From JAFMDF01 sp039024375 (GTDB taxonomy: Bacteria; Bacteroidota; Bacteroidia; Chitinophagales; Saprospiraceae): DNA of 12,900 bases. The position numbers and the translations under genes were made by a program. Shown piece by piece: positions 8,401-12,900 of this stretch. Location of the stretch: NCBI GenBank assembly GCA_039024375.1, contig JBCCQK010000210.1, positions 1 through 12,900 of the forward strand. The letters run 5' to 3'. Position 1 is the first letter of the stretch. The number at the start of each line of letters is the position of its first letter. The notes beneath the pieces were generated by a model. That model ran no database searches, was not told the origin of the DNA, and saw only the letters and a program-made list of their open reading frames with translations.

Positions 8401-9966
8401 CGTAAAAAGACCGATGATAAGGACGATAAAAAAGGAAAGAAAGACAAAAAAGAGAAGAAGGAACGAGAAGTAACGGGCCTTGAAAAAGCGTTAATAAGGC
8501 CGCTACTGCTACTGAAAAAGGCTCGGCTCAATTACTCCGAAAACTTTGGGTCGGTCATTCCCGGCTTTACACCCGAGTCGCAACTGTTCGGGCAGCAAGA
8601 TTTTTCGGCGCCCGGTTGGGACTACGTATTAGGGGTTTCGCCGGACGACGCTTGGCTGGACCGTGCCTCCGACCGTCTCAACGGCTACCAAAATCCTTGG
8701 ATAACAGATAACGTCTTTATGAACCAACAGGTGATTAGAGATTACCAGCAAAAAATCGACGCTCGGGTCACTTTGGAACCCGTCCGAGATTTGCGTTTGG
8801 AGTTGACGGCTAATCGGACGTACCAAGAGAATCACACCCAGTTTTTTAAAGATACCTTACGGAATAACGAAACCATCATTGAATCAGTCAACGAACGGGA
8901 TATTGGTTCGATGTCAGTGTCTTATTTTGCGCTAAAAACGCTGTTTGAAAACGACATTAAAGATGTGTTCCGAACTTTCGAGGCGTATCGAGCCATTATT
9001 TCCGAGCGTTTAGACGACACGGGACTAGCGCACACTAGTGATAATGCGGGTTTCAAATTCGGCTACGGGCAGAACTCGCAAGATGTACTAATTCCTGCTT
9101 TCTTGGCCGCCTACACGGGAACAGACCCGAACACGACGACTATTTATGACGATGCCCGAAAATTTCGCAATATTATGCCTCGTCCGAACTGGCGCTTGAC
9201 CTACAACGGTTTAGCCAAAATCAAGGGCTTGGACGAAATTTTCCAAAACGTCAGCATTACCCACGGCTACAAATCGACGTTGACCGTCAACTCGTTCAAC
9301 ACCAACTTCCAATACGACAATCAGAATCCTCGTGGTTTAGACAACATCAATCCACAGAGCAATAACTATTATACCCGCTTCGAAATTCCCGCTATCGTTA
9401 TCGACGAATCGTTTGCGCCACTCCTAGGGGTGGATATGCGAATGAAAAACGGCATGAGTATTCGCTTGGATTTCAAAAAGGCGAGACGTTTGTCCTTCTC
9501 CTTACTGACTAGCGAATTGGATGAGGACAAGATGACGGAATACGTCTTCGGTTTTGGCCACCGTATCAAAGATGTCAACATTGGTTTTCTGCAATTTGGC
9601 GCCCCTAAAAAGAAGAAGAAAAAGAAAGGAGACGAGGCGCAGCAAGAGCCTCCTGGCGCTTTACCGGGCGGTCGTCGTCGAGGGGGCGGTGCGTCGCAAC
9701 CGAACGATTTGAACATCAAATTCGACTTTTCTTTCCGTGACGATGTGACCATCAAACATATCTTGGACGAATTGAAAGAGAGCGACCCGACAAGAGGTTC
9801 GACGCAAATTCGGGTTTCTCCGTCGATTGACTACAACGTAAATAGTCAACTGAACCTACGCTTGTTTGTGGATTATAATATGGACACGCCGAAGACGTCG
9901 ATTGGGAACACGTTGGGGACGACAAACGTGCGGGGAGGTTTGACGGTGCGGTTTTCTTTGAATTGA
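2497..9966 (+). CDS. sprA: SprA/Sov, outer-membrane translocon of the type IX secretion system
   Basis: SprA is the giant single-chain beta-barrel through which T9SS cargo crosses the outer membrane; in Flavobacterium johnsoniae it is also needed for gliding. This 2489-residue protein is close to the roughly 2400 of that homologue. ATG 2497 is preferred over the in-frame TTG at 2488 because it starts a normal signal peptide (MSKSFLLFFISVVSSSFLFA, cleavage near residue 22). Family landmarks in order: EAGNVSLPLNGTLI with NLFGLRTDLQFG and EGGAQ in the N-terminal part; AGGQLLVRGKDYTIDYNIG from A702; DDEGAVYLDDFEG at 848-860; EFW at 1016-1018; NLGNVSEDILRDSR from N1036; DEDLDQNNSLNETEAYF near 1218-1235; VWVNELRLSGFDERGG from V1561; VNFDKLYNK from V1935; terminal GGLTVRFSLN. 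Lysine/arginine-rich stretches lie at about 1952-1992 and 2369-2395. Four cysteines (509, 1080, 1393, 1558) are present. No frameshift is seen. PorV, Plug and other partners are not in the window. Confidence 0.98.
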   Translation: MSKSFLLFFISVVSSSFLFASGPHPDANIPLAAPVITVATPALDTIPPIQDRTEDFVNTPNENPFDLKDPAVIEKDVEYDVTTGQYIISEKLGEDYFRAPTYMSFEEYTEYRAKQQEKAYFNSLAGVNSNDDNISGRIDPISKLQSEIENNLVNRLFGGTEVSIQPQGNIDLTFGGFYQNNQNPTLEQRRQRQGGFDFDMDIRMNVEGKIGDKLNLSTNYNTQATFDFENQLNLGYASDAFSEDDIIKNIEAGNVSLPLNGTLIQGSQNLFGLRTDLQFGYLKLSLLAAQQKSRRENIQLEGGAQVQEFEVFADEYDENRNFFLSHYNYETFEESLRNLPQINSLFRISKIQVWVTNDRNAVDATDNIREIVAIADLGESERTQTIPRPASPPNQDIFGRSLPANNSNFLERELLEDQEAHLINNVVKTLESAPFNLQQIKDYEKVRARMLSPSEFNYNPDLGFVSINVNVRPNQVLGVAFEYTYNGRVFRVGEFANDVAESNSDGDICTEEDPNVLFVKMLKSSANRVDLPMWGLMMKNVYNIGAYQVDEQEFRMEVLYQDPGRGDKRFIPAPELTRFPLIRLLNLDNLNILRDPQPDGVFDYVEGLTINPQNGRVMFPVLEPFGSSLERQIRERVDNSARADQLVRQYTFPQLYDSTLFRAKEYPELNRFILKGEYKSSVSSEISLGAFNLPEGAERITAGGQLLVRGKDYTIDYNIGRVVILNDAILNSGVPINVSFEDNSLFGFQSRTMLGVRADYELGKDASIGATYMQLFERPFTQKVNFGEDPINNRVYGLDFNFQKPAPWLTKALDALPFYSTKAESSISLSAEFAALKPGHARGINQADDEGAVYLDDFEGTTSSILLGSALTNWALSSVPARPGASSGRVFPEARLIDDIRGGVNRAKLNWYSLEFTISEGADNPYTRQVITQEIFENEQSANFGGFGNNTERILDLYYDPTTRGPYNFDVPGGTQFSAGMAQNGRLLEPESRWAGITQAIRNNTDFQTSNVEFIEFWMLSPFIENQGGGGEIVFNLGNVSEDILRDSRRFYESGLPTDSDVEEARESVRAALNNPADSCKGIEEELVATTNWARVPRDVARIGNFSNEDNARSQQDLGFDGFNDSMEIVHYNEYVTSLNEAVAAGTLNPEARDEILRDVSNDNFTHFRDYVRGTSVQERYSRFNGPQGNNRNPNRESTVTGFSNGISAQGNRGMDDDEDLDQNNSLNETEAYFEYRIPVEGDGQGGIELNEFITDVEPGVETRDGQPTNWYRFKIPLNQPTGTVGGISDFRAIRFVRMYMTGFRNPRYFRMARLELVSNRWRRYTRELSTLFGIPTNPPLQANFDVNTVNINENGKREPFAYVLPPRIVRENSLGNFPQALQNEQSLSITVCDLPDGDARALFKPLDLDMRVYENLRMFVHAEDQDGLAEYERGEVELFMRLGSDFEENYYEYQLPLTMSDADKLPINTTGSNTLDPVYVEEVWIPENQVDIPLDSFISIKKRRNAIPGADINVPFVVPFEEQEGAQLSVLGNPNLGLVKGVMIGVRNKRDNGAPICTEVWVNELRLSGFDERGGQAGLARLDLQLADLGNATVAGNFSTIGWGQLEDKVNERARERYLQYDLSANLELGKFLPEKSGIKIPFYAQHSVTTYTPEFDPYDLDIPLKDKLKSIPASQRDSVKQQAQEYNSISTVNFSNVRKEKTNDTKPMPWDISNFSASYNHTKTVNRNALIENDQTDIYRGGIDYSFSWRPKYIQPFKKIKNKNLKFIKELNLNPLPNSFTFNTMLDRHLQQTSYRFVEEEFKTFFIRKFLWNRNYDVKWDLMKALKLNFRAENLGVIDELDAEGNTLDGQLYDGSNRDYIWENLRMGGRNKNYYHSINASFNVPLKNFPFLDFMTFKAQYNATYDWSRASVNADSLGNVIQNSSSRQVTFDVNFDKLYNKSKYLKEINGRGGRGRKPKRTTSNNRRKKTDDKDDKKGKKDKKEKKEREVTGLEKALIRPLLLLKKARLNYSENFGSVIPGFTPESQLFGQQDFSAPGWDYVLGVSPDDAWLDRASDRLNGYQNPWITDNVFMNQQVIRDYQQKIDARVTLEPVRDLRLELTANRTYQENHTQFFKDTLRNNETIIESVNERDIGSMSVSYFALKTLFENDIKDVFRTFEAYRAIISERLDDTGLAHTSDNAGFKFGYGQNSQDVLIPAFLAAYTGTDPNTTTIYDDARKFRNIMPRPNWRLTYNGLAKIKGLDEIFQNVSITHGYKSTLTVNSFNTNFQYDNQNPRGLDNINPQSNNYYTRFEIPAIVIDESFAPLLGVDMRMKNGMSIRLDFKKARRLSFSLLTSELDEDKMTEYVFGFGHRIKDVNIGFLQFGAPKKKKKKKGDEAQQEPPGALPGGRRRGGGASQPNDLNIKFDFSFRDDVTIKHILDELKESDPTRGSTQIRVSPSIDYNVNSQLNLRLFVDYNMDTPKTSIGNTLGTTNVRGGLTVRFSLN

Positions 9967-9968
9967 TG

Positions 9969-10000
9969 TAGTGACTAGTGATTAGAACTTAGTGACTAGT
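9969..10000. repeat. Short direct repeat TAGTGACTAGT, two copies
   Basis: TAGTGACTAGT occurs at 9969-9979 and 9990-10000, 21 bp apart, with GTGATTAGAACT between them; it starts 3 bp after the sprA stop. A loosely similar TGATAAG-rich run occurs at 12834-12854 upstream of the aldo/keto reductase gene. The pattern resembles degenerate intergenic repeat tracts; its function is unknown. Confidence 0.45.
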
Positions 10001-10036
10001 AGTACAGTTAGTTACAACATCTGTAAATTTTACCAC

Positions 10037-10073
10037 AAAACAGCCGCTTTCCTTGATGGGGAGCGGCTGTTTT
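10037..10073. terminator. Bidirectional intrinsic terminator between sprA and rtcB
   Basis: AAAACAGCCGCT at 10037-10048 pairs perfectly with AGCGGCTGTTTT at 10062-10073. Two G-U and two G-C pairs extend the stem to 16 bp around a TTGAT loop. A T-run follows on the plus strand (TTTTATTT), and the mirrored A-run gives TTTT on the minus strand, so it can end both sprA and rtcB transcripts. Confidence 0.9.
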
Positions 10074-10092
10074 ATTTGTAAAAAACGACTGA

Positions 10093-10155
10093 TTTTATTT
10101 TATAGCTCGCCTAATCTAGTAAAAATACAGAGATAAGGCGAGCTATAAAATAAAA
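10093..10155. repeat. Perfect 20-bp inverted repeat in the sprA/rtcB convergent spacer
   Basis: The arms 10093-10112 and 10136-10155 are perfect complements over 20 bp with a 23-nt centre. The inner part is TATAGCTCGCCT and its complement; the outer 8 bp are T/A-rich. In both directions the T-rich segment comes first and the A-rich segment last, the reverse of a normal terminator, and the arms end 31 bp before the rtcB stop codon. It may still help end rtcB transcription or protect the 3' end, or be a separate repeat element. Confidence 0.75.
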
Positions 10156-10185
10156 AATAAGAAAAATAATGGCGCAATAAATCTG

Positions 10186-11562
10186 CTATTTTCTCTTTTT
10201 CAACCTCGCCTTCACTCGCCAAGGCGCATCAATTTGCCAATCGCCCGCCATAATACAACCGTAAGGCAATATTTTATCGACCACCTCTCCAAGACCAAAC
10301 TCCTTCATTTGTGCCTGCACCGTTTGCGCATTTTTGTAAGCACTCGGCAACTCCGAAATGTCGATGTGGTTGGAGAAAAAACGAACATCTAATCCTTCGG
10401 TCTCTTCGGCAAAAACCTGTGCTATCGTTTTTCCTTCCTTACTGTGCTTATGCTGCGTTCGGCTAACGTTTCTACCCGCTCCGTGGGGAGCAAATCCGAG
10501 ATTATTGCTGGTTGTTGTGCCTTTGACGATTAAAACGGGTTCGCTCATATTAAGCGGAATGAGCCGTAAACCGTCTTGGGAATCAGGTACAAACTTATCG
10601 GCTAATGGGGTGGCCCCTTTGGCGTGGTAGAACACATCGTCATCTTTGAACACAAAGTTATGTTCATTCCAAAATCTATCGATGGGTTCTATTTTTAACT
10701 TTCGAGCGGTAGCATCGTGCAAAACGGTATGATTTAACTTAGTCCACGCTCGAACGATTTGTAGCGCCTCCCAGTAGGTCTTTCCTTCTTCCGAATCGTA
10801 AGGAATCCACGCATTTTTAGCCAATGTCTTCGGGGAAATTTCTCGTCGGAAATACTCCGCTATTTTCATCCCTGTGGTATATAGATTGGCCCCAAATCCT
10901 CGGCTTCCGTGATGGGTGACCATAATCGTTTCGCCCGTCTTATCAGACCGTCCGACAAATAAAAAGTGATTTCCATCTCCCTGCGTTCCCAAATGACCAC
11001 GGGCAAGCTGCCAGCTTTTTTCCGTATTTAAATAGTAGTTGTCTTTTATTCTTCCCGTCAATTCTTTGGGCAAACGAAAGCGCTTTTTTCTTCCACCGCC
11101 GCCAAAATGCGTTACCGATTGTGCCTTATCCAAAACGGATTTAGGGTCAATATACCCCAAATTGGTCATCATCACGGAGCAGCAAATATCGGCGCTGTGC
11201 ATGGCAGGATGGACAGCGTTTTTGGCCCCGACTACGCCTCCGACGGGAATTTGTCCCTTCCCACCCGTGGGACAAGCATCGGGCATAACAGCTCCGTTCA
11301 CTAAGGTTGGGGTTTTCATTAATTCCCCCATCGTTGCTAGCACTTGCGCAACATTGGCTTTCTCGGCCTCCGATTCTGCTCGGATATTTTTGTAAAAAGG
11401 TAAGGGCTGTTCAAATGGTTCAACGATGGTAGGCTTTACCGTATTGGCATAATTCACCAACGCCTCGCCCGATAATTGATGCTGATTAGCGTATTCAATG
11501 GCCTCTTTAAACCATTTGGCGGGTTTGAAACCTAAGGCAATTAATGTTTCTCCAGTTATCAT
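10186..11562 (-). CDS. rtcB: RNA-splicing ligase RtcB
   Basis: RtcB joins RNA 3'-phosphate or 2',3'-cyclic phosphate ends to 5'-OH ends using GTP and Mn2+, working through a guanylated histidine in tRNA or RNA repair. The 458 residues (from ATG 11562) carry the active-site set: D125-I-C-C128 with the metal-binding cysteine, G-D-G-N-H199 (LGTQGDGNHFLFVG), H217-H218-G-S-R-G-F-G, E-H301-N, H313-A-K-G, and H360-G-A-G-R, where H360 should be the guanylated residue. A TTG at 11577 would add five residues, but ATG 11562 (MITGETLIALGFKPAKWF) begins at the conserved N-terminus. It is convergent with sprA and 158 bp downstream of the reductase on the same strand, with a hairpin between. No rtcA, rtcR or archease gene is adjacent, so its RNA target is unknown. 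Confidence 0.96.
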   Translation of the reverse strand: MITGETLIALGFKPAKWFKEAIEYANQHQLSGEALVNYANTVKPTIVEPFEQPLPFYKNIRAESEAEKANVAQVLATMGELMKTPTLVNGAVMPDACPTGGKGQIPVGGVVGAKNAVHPAMHSADICCSVMMTNLGYIDPKSVLDKAQSVTHFGGGGRKKRFRLPKELTGRIKDNYYLNTEKSWQLARGHLGTQGDGNHFLFVGRSDKTGETIMVTHHGSRGFGANLYTTGMKIAEYFRREISPKTLAKNAWIPYDSEEGKTYWEALQIVRAWTKLNHTVLHDATARKLKIEPIDRFWNEHNFVFKDDDVFYHAKGATPLADKFVPDSQDGLRLIPLNMSEPVLIVKGTTTSNNLGFAPHGAGRNVSRTQHKHSKEGKTIAQVFAEETEGLDVRFFSNHIDISELPSAYKNAQTVQAQMKEFGLGEVVDKILPYGCIMAGDWQIDAPWRVKARLKKRK

Positions 11563-11640
11563 TTTTTTGTTTTCCAACAGAACCGTTTACTCAATACATT
11601 TAGTTCCGAACGTGGATTGAGGGGTAAGAAAGAGGTGTTT

Positions 11641-11673
11641 AGTGGTTTCAGCACTTTGAGTGCTGGAACCACT
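11641..11673. terminator. 15-bp hairpin between aldo/keto reductase gene and rtcB
   Basis: AGTGGTTTCAGCACT (11641-11655) pairs with AGTGCTGGAACCACT (11659-11673) over 15 bp with one G-U position and a TTG loop. It lies 48 bp beyond the reductase stop codon, where a terminator would be expected. There is no strong U-tract on either strand, so a dispersed intergenic hairpin or an mRNA-end-stabilising structure is also possible. Confidence 0.6.
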
Positions 11674-11720
11674 TTCATTACGAAAAATTTCAGAATAAAC
11701 ACTAGTGAATTAACAAAGTC

Positions 11721-12764
11721 CTAAGGCGCCGGATTCGAATACTCCACGTGTACCTCCTCAATCTCCTTCAAAGTTTCTTTCGACAATTCCACATCAATAC
11801 TTCCTATATTTTCTTTTAACTGTTCCATGGACGTTGCGCCGATAATGTTGGCCGTCATAAAAGGCTGTTGATTGACAAAAGCTAAGGACATCTGCGTCAA
11901 ACTCAAGCCGTGTTTTTCAGCAATGGCCAAATATTTCGTCGTCGCTTCGTAGGATAATTTACCGCTGTAGCGATTGTGCGTTTTGCCAAATTGATTGAGT
12001 CGGTCTTGGGGTTGGTCGATTCCTTTGTGGTATTTTCCCGATAACATTCCAAAACCCAGAGGGGAATAAGCCAACAAGCCCGCACCTTCGCGAATCGACA
12101 TTTCGGCCATCCCAATTTCGTAGGTTCGATTGAGCAAACTGTACGGATTTTGCACGCTCGCTACTCTTGGAAGGTTGTGCGCTTCGGAAAGTTGCAAAAA
12201 TCGGTGGAACCCCCAAGGTGTTTCGTTAGAAATACCGAAATAGCGGATTTTCCCTTGTCGCACCAATTCGTTCATGGCGTTCAGAATTTCCAAGAAGTTA
12301 TCTTGCCATTGGTCACTTGTAGAATGCTTGTATTCTTTTCGACCAAAAAAATTCGTTTTCCGAGTCGGCCAGTGCAATTGGTACAAATCGAGATAATCCG
12401 TTTGCAGCCGTTTTAAACTATTTTCAACGGCGTCGAAAATGGCCTTGTGGCTAAAGTCCTGTGTTCCCCGAATCCACGGTAACCCGGGCGAAGCACCACC
12501 GATTTTAGAAGCCAGGATTATTTTATCCCGATTACCATTTTTTTGAAACCAAGTTCCAATAATTTTTTCGGTTGCTCCGTAGGTTTTAGCCGAAGCGGGA
12601 ATAGAATACAATTCGGCCGTGTCCCAAAAGTTGACCCCTTGGTCGAGGGCATAGGTCATTTGTTCGTGGCCTTCGGCTTCCGTATTTTGCTGCCCCCAAG
12701 TCATTGTCCCGAGGCAGATTCTACTTACTTTGATATTCGTTCGTCCTAATGTGGCGTACTCCAT
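11721..12764 (-). CDS. tas: NADP(H)-dependent aldo/keto reductase, Tas-like
   Basis: The 347-residue protein closely follows my memory of E. coli Tas (346 residues): GTMTWGQQNTEAEGH near the start, LKRLQTDYLDLYQLHWP, GKIRYFGISNET, VQNPYSLLNR and a PAP C-terminus. The aldo/keto reductase catalytic tetrad is visible as D48, Y53, K87 and H131, on a (beta/alpha)8 barrel that binds NADPH. The enzyme would be a cytoplasmic carbonyl reductase or alcohol dehydrogenase of unknown natural substrate; the symbol reflects similarity, not proven function. An in-frame TTG at 12800 would add 12 residues, but it falls inside the -7 promoter box, so ATG 12764 (MEYATLGRTNIKVS) is chosen. rtcB follows on the same strand. 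Confidence 0.95.
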   Translation of the reverse strand: MEYATLGRTNIKVSRICLGTMTWGQQNTEAEGHEQMTYALDQGVNFWDTAELYSIPASAKTYGATEKIIGTWFQKNGNRDKIILASKIGGASPGLPWIRGTQDFSHKAIFDAVENSLKRLQTDYLDLYQLHWPTRKTNFFGRKEYKHSTSDQWQDNFLEILNAMNELVRQGKIRYFGISNETPWGFHRFLQLSEAHNLPRVASVQNPYSLLNRTYEIGMAEMSIREGAGLLAYSPLGFGMLSGKYHKGIDQPQDRLNQFGKTHNRYSGKLSYEATTKYLAIAEKHGLSLTQMSLAFVNQQPFMTANIIGATSMEQLKENIGSIDVELSKETLKEIEEVHVEYSNPAP

Positions 12765-12797
12765 GAAGTTGATTTTTAAATATTTTGAGTGAGTTGG

Positions 12798-12832
12798 CAA
12801 ATATAGTCATTCTAATTGATGTGCTTGACAAA
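12798..12832 (-). promoter_or_regulatory. Bacteroidota-type promoter for the aldo/keto reductase gene
   Basis: Read on the minus strand, TTTG (12832-12829) is followed after 23 bp by TATATTTG (12805-12798), an exact TAnnTTTG match with spacing at the upper end of the reported range. Transcription would start near 12790, leaving a leader of about 25 nt before ATG 12764. Confidence 0.65.
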
Positions 12833-12833
12833 T

Positions 12834-12854
12834 GAGTGATAAGTGATAAATGAT
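12834..12854. repeat. Degenerate short tandem repeat, AGTGATA units
   Basis: Units GAGTGATA, AGTGATA and AATGATG follow one another just upstream of the reductase promoter. The tract is short and could be a low-complexity accident, but it resembles the TAGTGACTAG tract after sprA. Confidence 0.3.
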
Positions 12855-12900
12855 GAATAATTTTACTCAAGAATGCGATAAAAATAAATTTACATTTTCG

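Noticed and set aside
9603..9690. A frameshift in sprA at the A-rich run encoding the lysine stretch
   Set aside because: The reading frame continues without a break to the typical SprA C-terminus, so no shift is needed.
11563..11577. A five-residue extension of RtcB from TTG 11577
   Set aside because: ATG 11562 coincides with the conserved protein start and needs no rare start codon.
12765..12800. A 12-residue N-terminal extension of the aldo/keto reductase from TTG 12800
   Set aside because: The TTG overlaps a perfect TAnnTTTG box, and the Tas family N-terminus aligns from ATG 12764.

Overview
The window looks like chromosomal DNA of a Bacteroidota bacterium, probably Saprospiraceae or a related group; the phylum is much firmer than the family. 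The main reason is a complete, very large sprA (sov) gene, the outer-membrane translocon of the type IX secretion system (T9SS), which is confined to this phylum. Two good matches to the Bacteroidota promoter pattern (TTG or TTTG, then TAnnTTTG), moderate GC content and AT-rich spacers full of palindromes agree with this.

Layout, left to right. (1) Positions 1-803, minus strand: an AraC-family regulator cut by the window edge. (2) 804-1257: a spacer with a 10-bp inverted repeat next to the regulator start and a 104-bp fold-back element just before ruvA. (3) 1258-1848, plus: ruvA, the Holliday-junction-binding subunit. (4) 1849-2496: a spacer with a 201-bp nested palindrome resembling a MITE, then a candidate sprA promoter and two stem-loops in its probable leader. 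(5) 2497-9966, plus: sprA, 2489 residues, more than half the window. (6) 9967-10185: a convergent spacer with a short direct repeat, a strong bidirectional terminator and a separate perfect 20-bp palindrome. (7) 10186-11562, minus: rtcB, RNA ligase. (8) 11563-11720: a spacer with a 15-bp hairpin. (9) 11721-12764, minus: a Tas-like aldo/keto reductase with a recognisable promoter upstream.

The genes do not form one pathway. ruvA and sprA are codirectional neighbours, an arrangement I recall from flavobacterial genomes, where gcvH usually follows; here gcvH is absent and rtcB faces sprA from the other side. SprA is the only T9SS component present, so its partners (PorV, Plug, PorK/L/M/N and others) must lie elsewhere. 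rtcB has no rtcA, rtcR or archease beside it.

I see no CRISPR array, rRNA, tRNA, transposase or phage gene, and no convincing new multi-gene system. The less ordinary content is in the intergenic DNA: nearly every spacer carries a different palindromic element. The most notable are the MITE-like fold-back after ruvA, the 42-nt-arm fold-back before ruvA, and the perfect 20-bp palindrome between sprA and rtcB.
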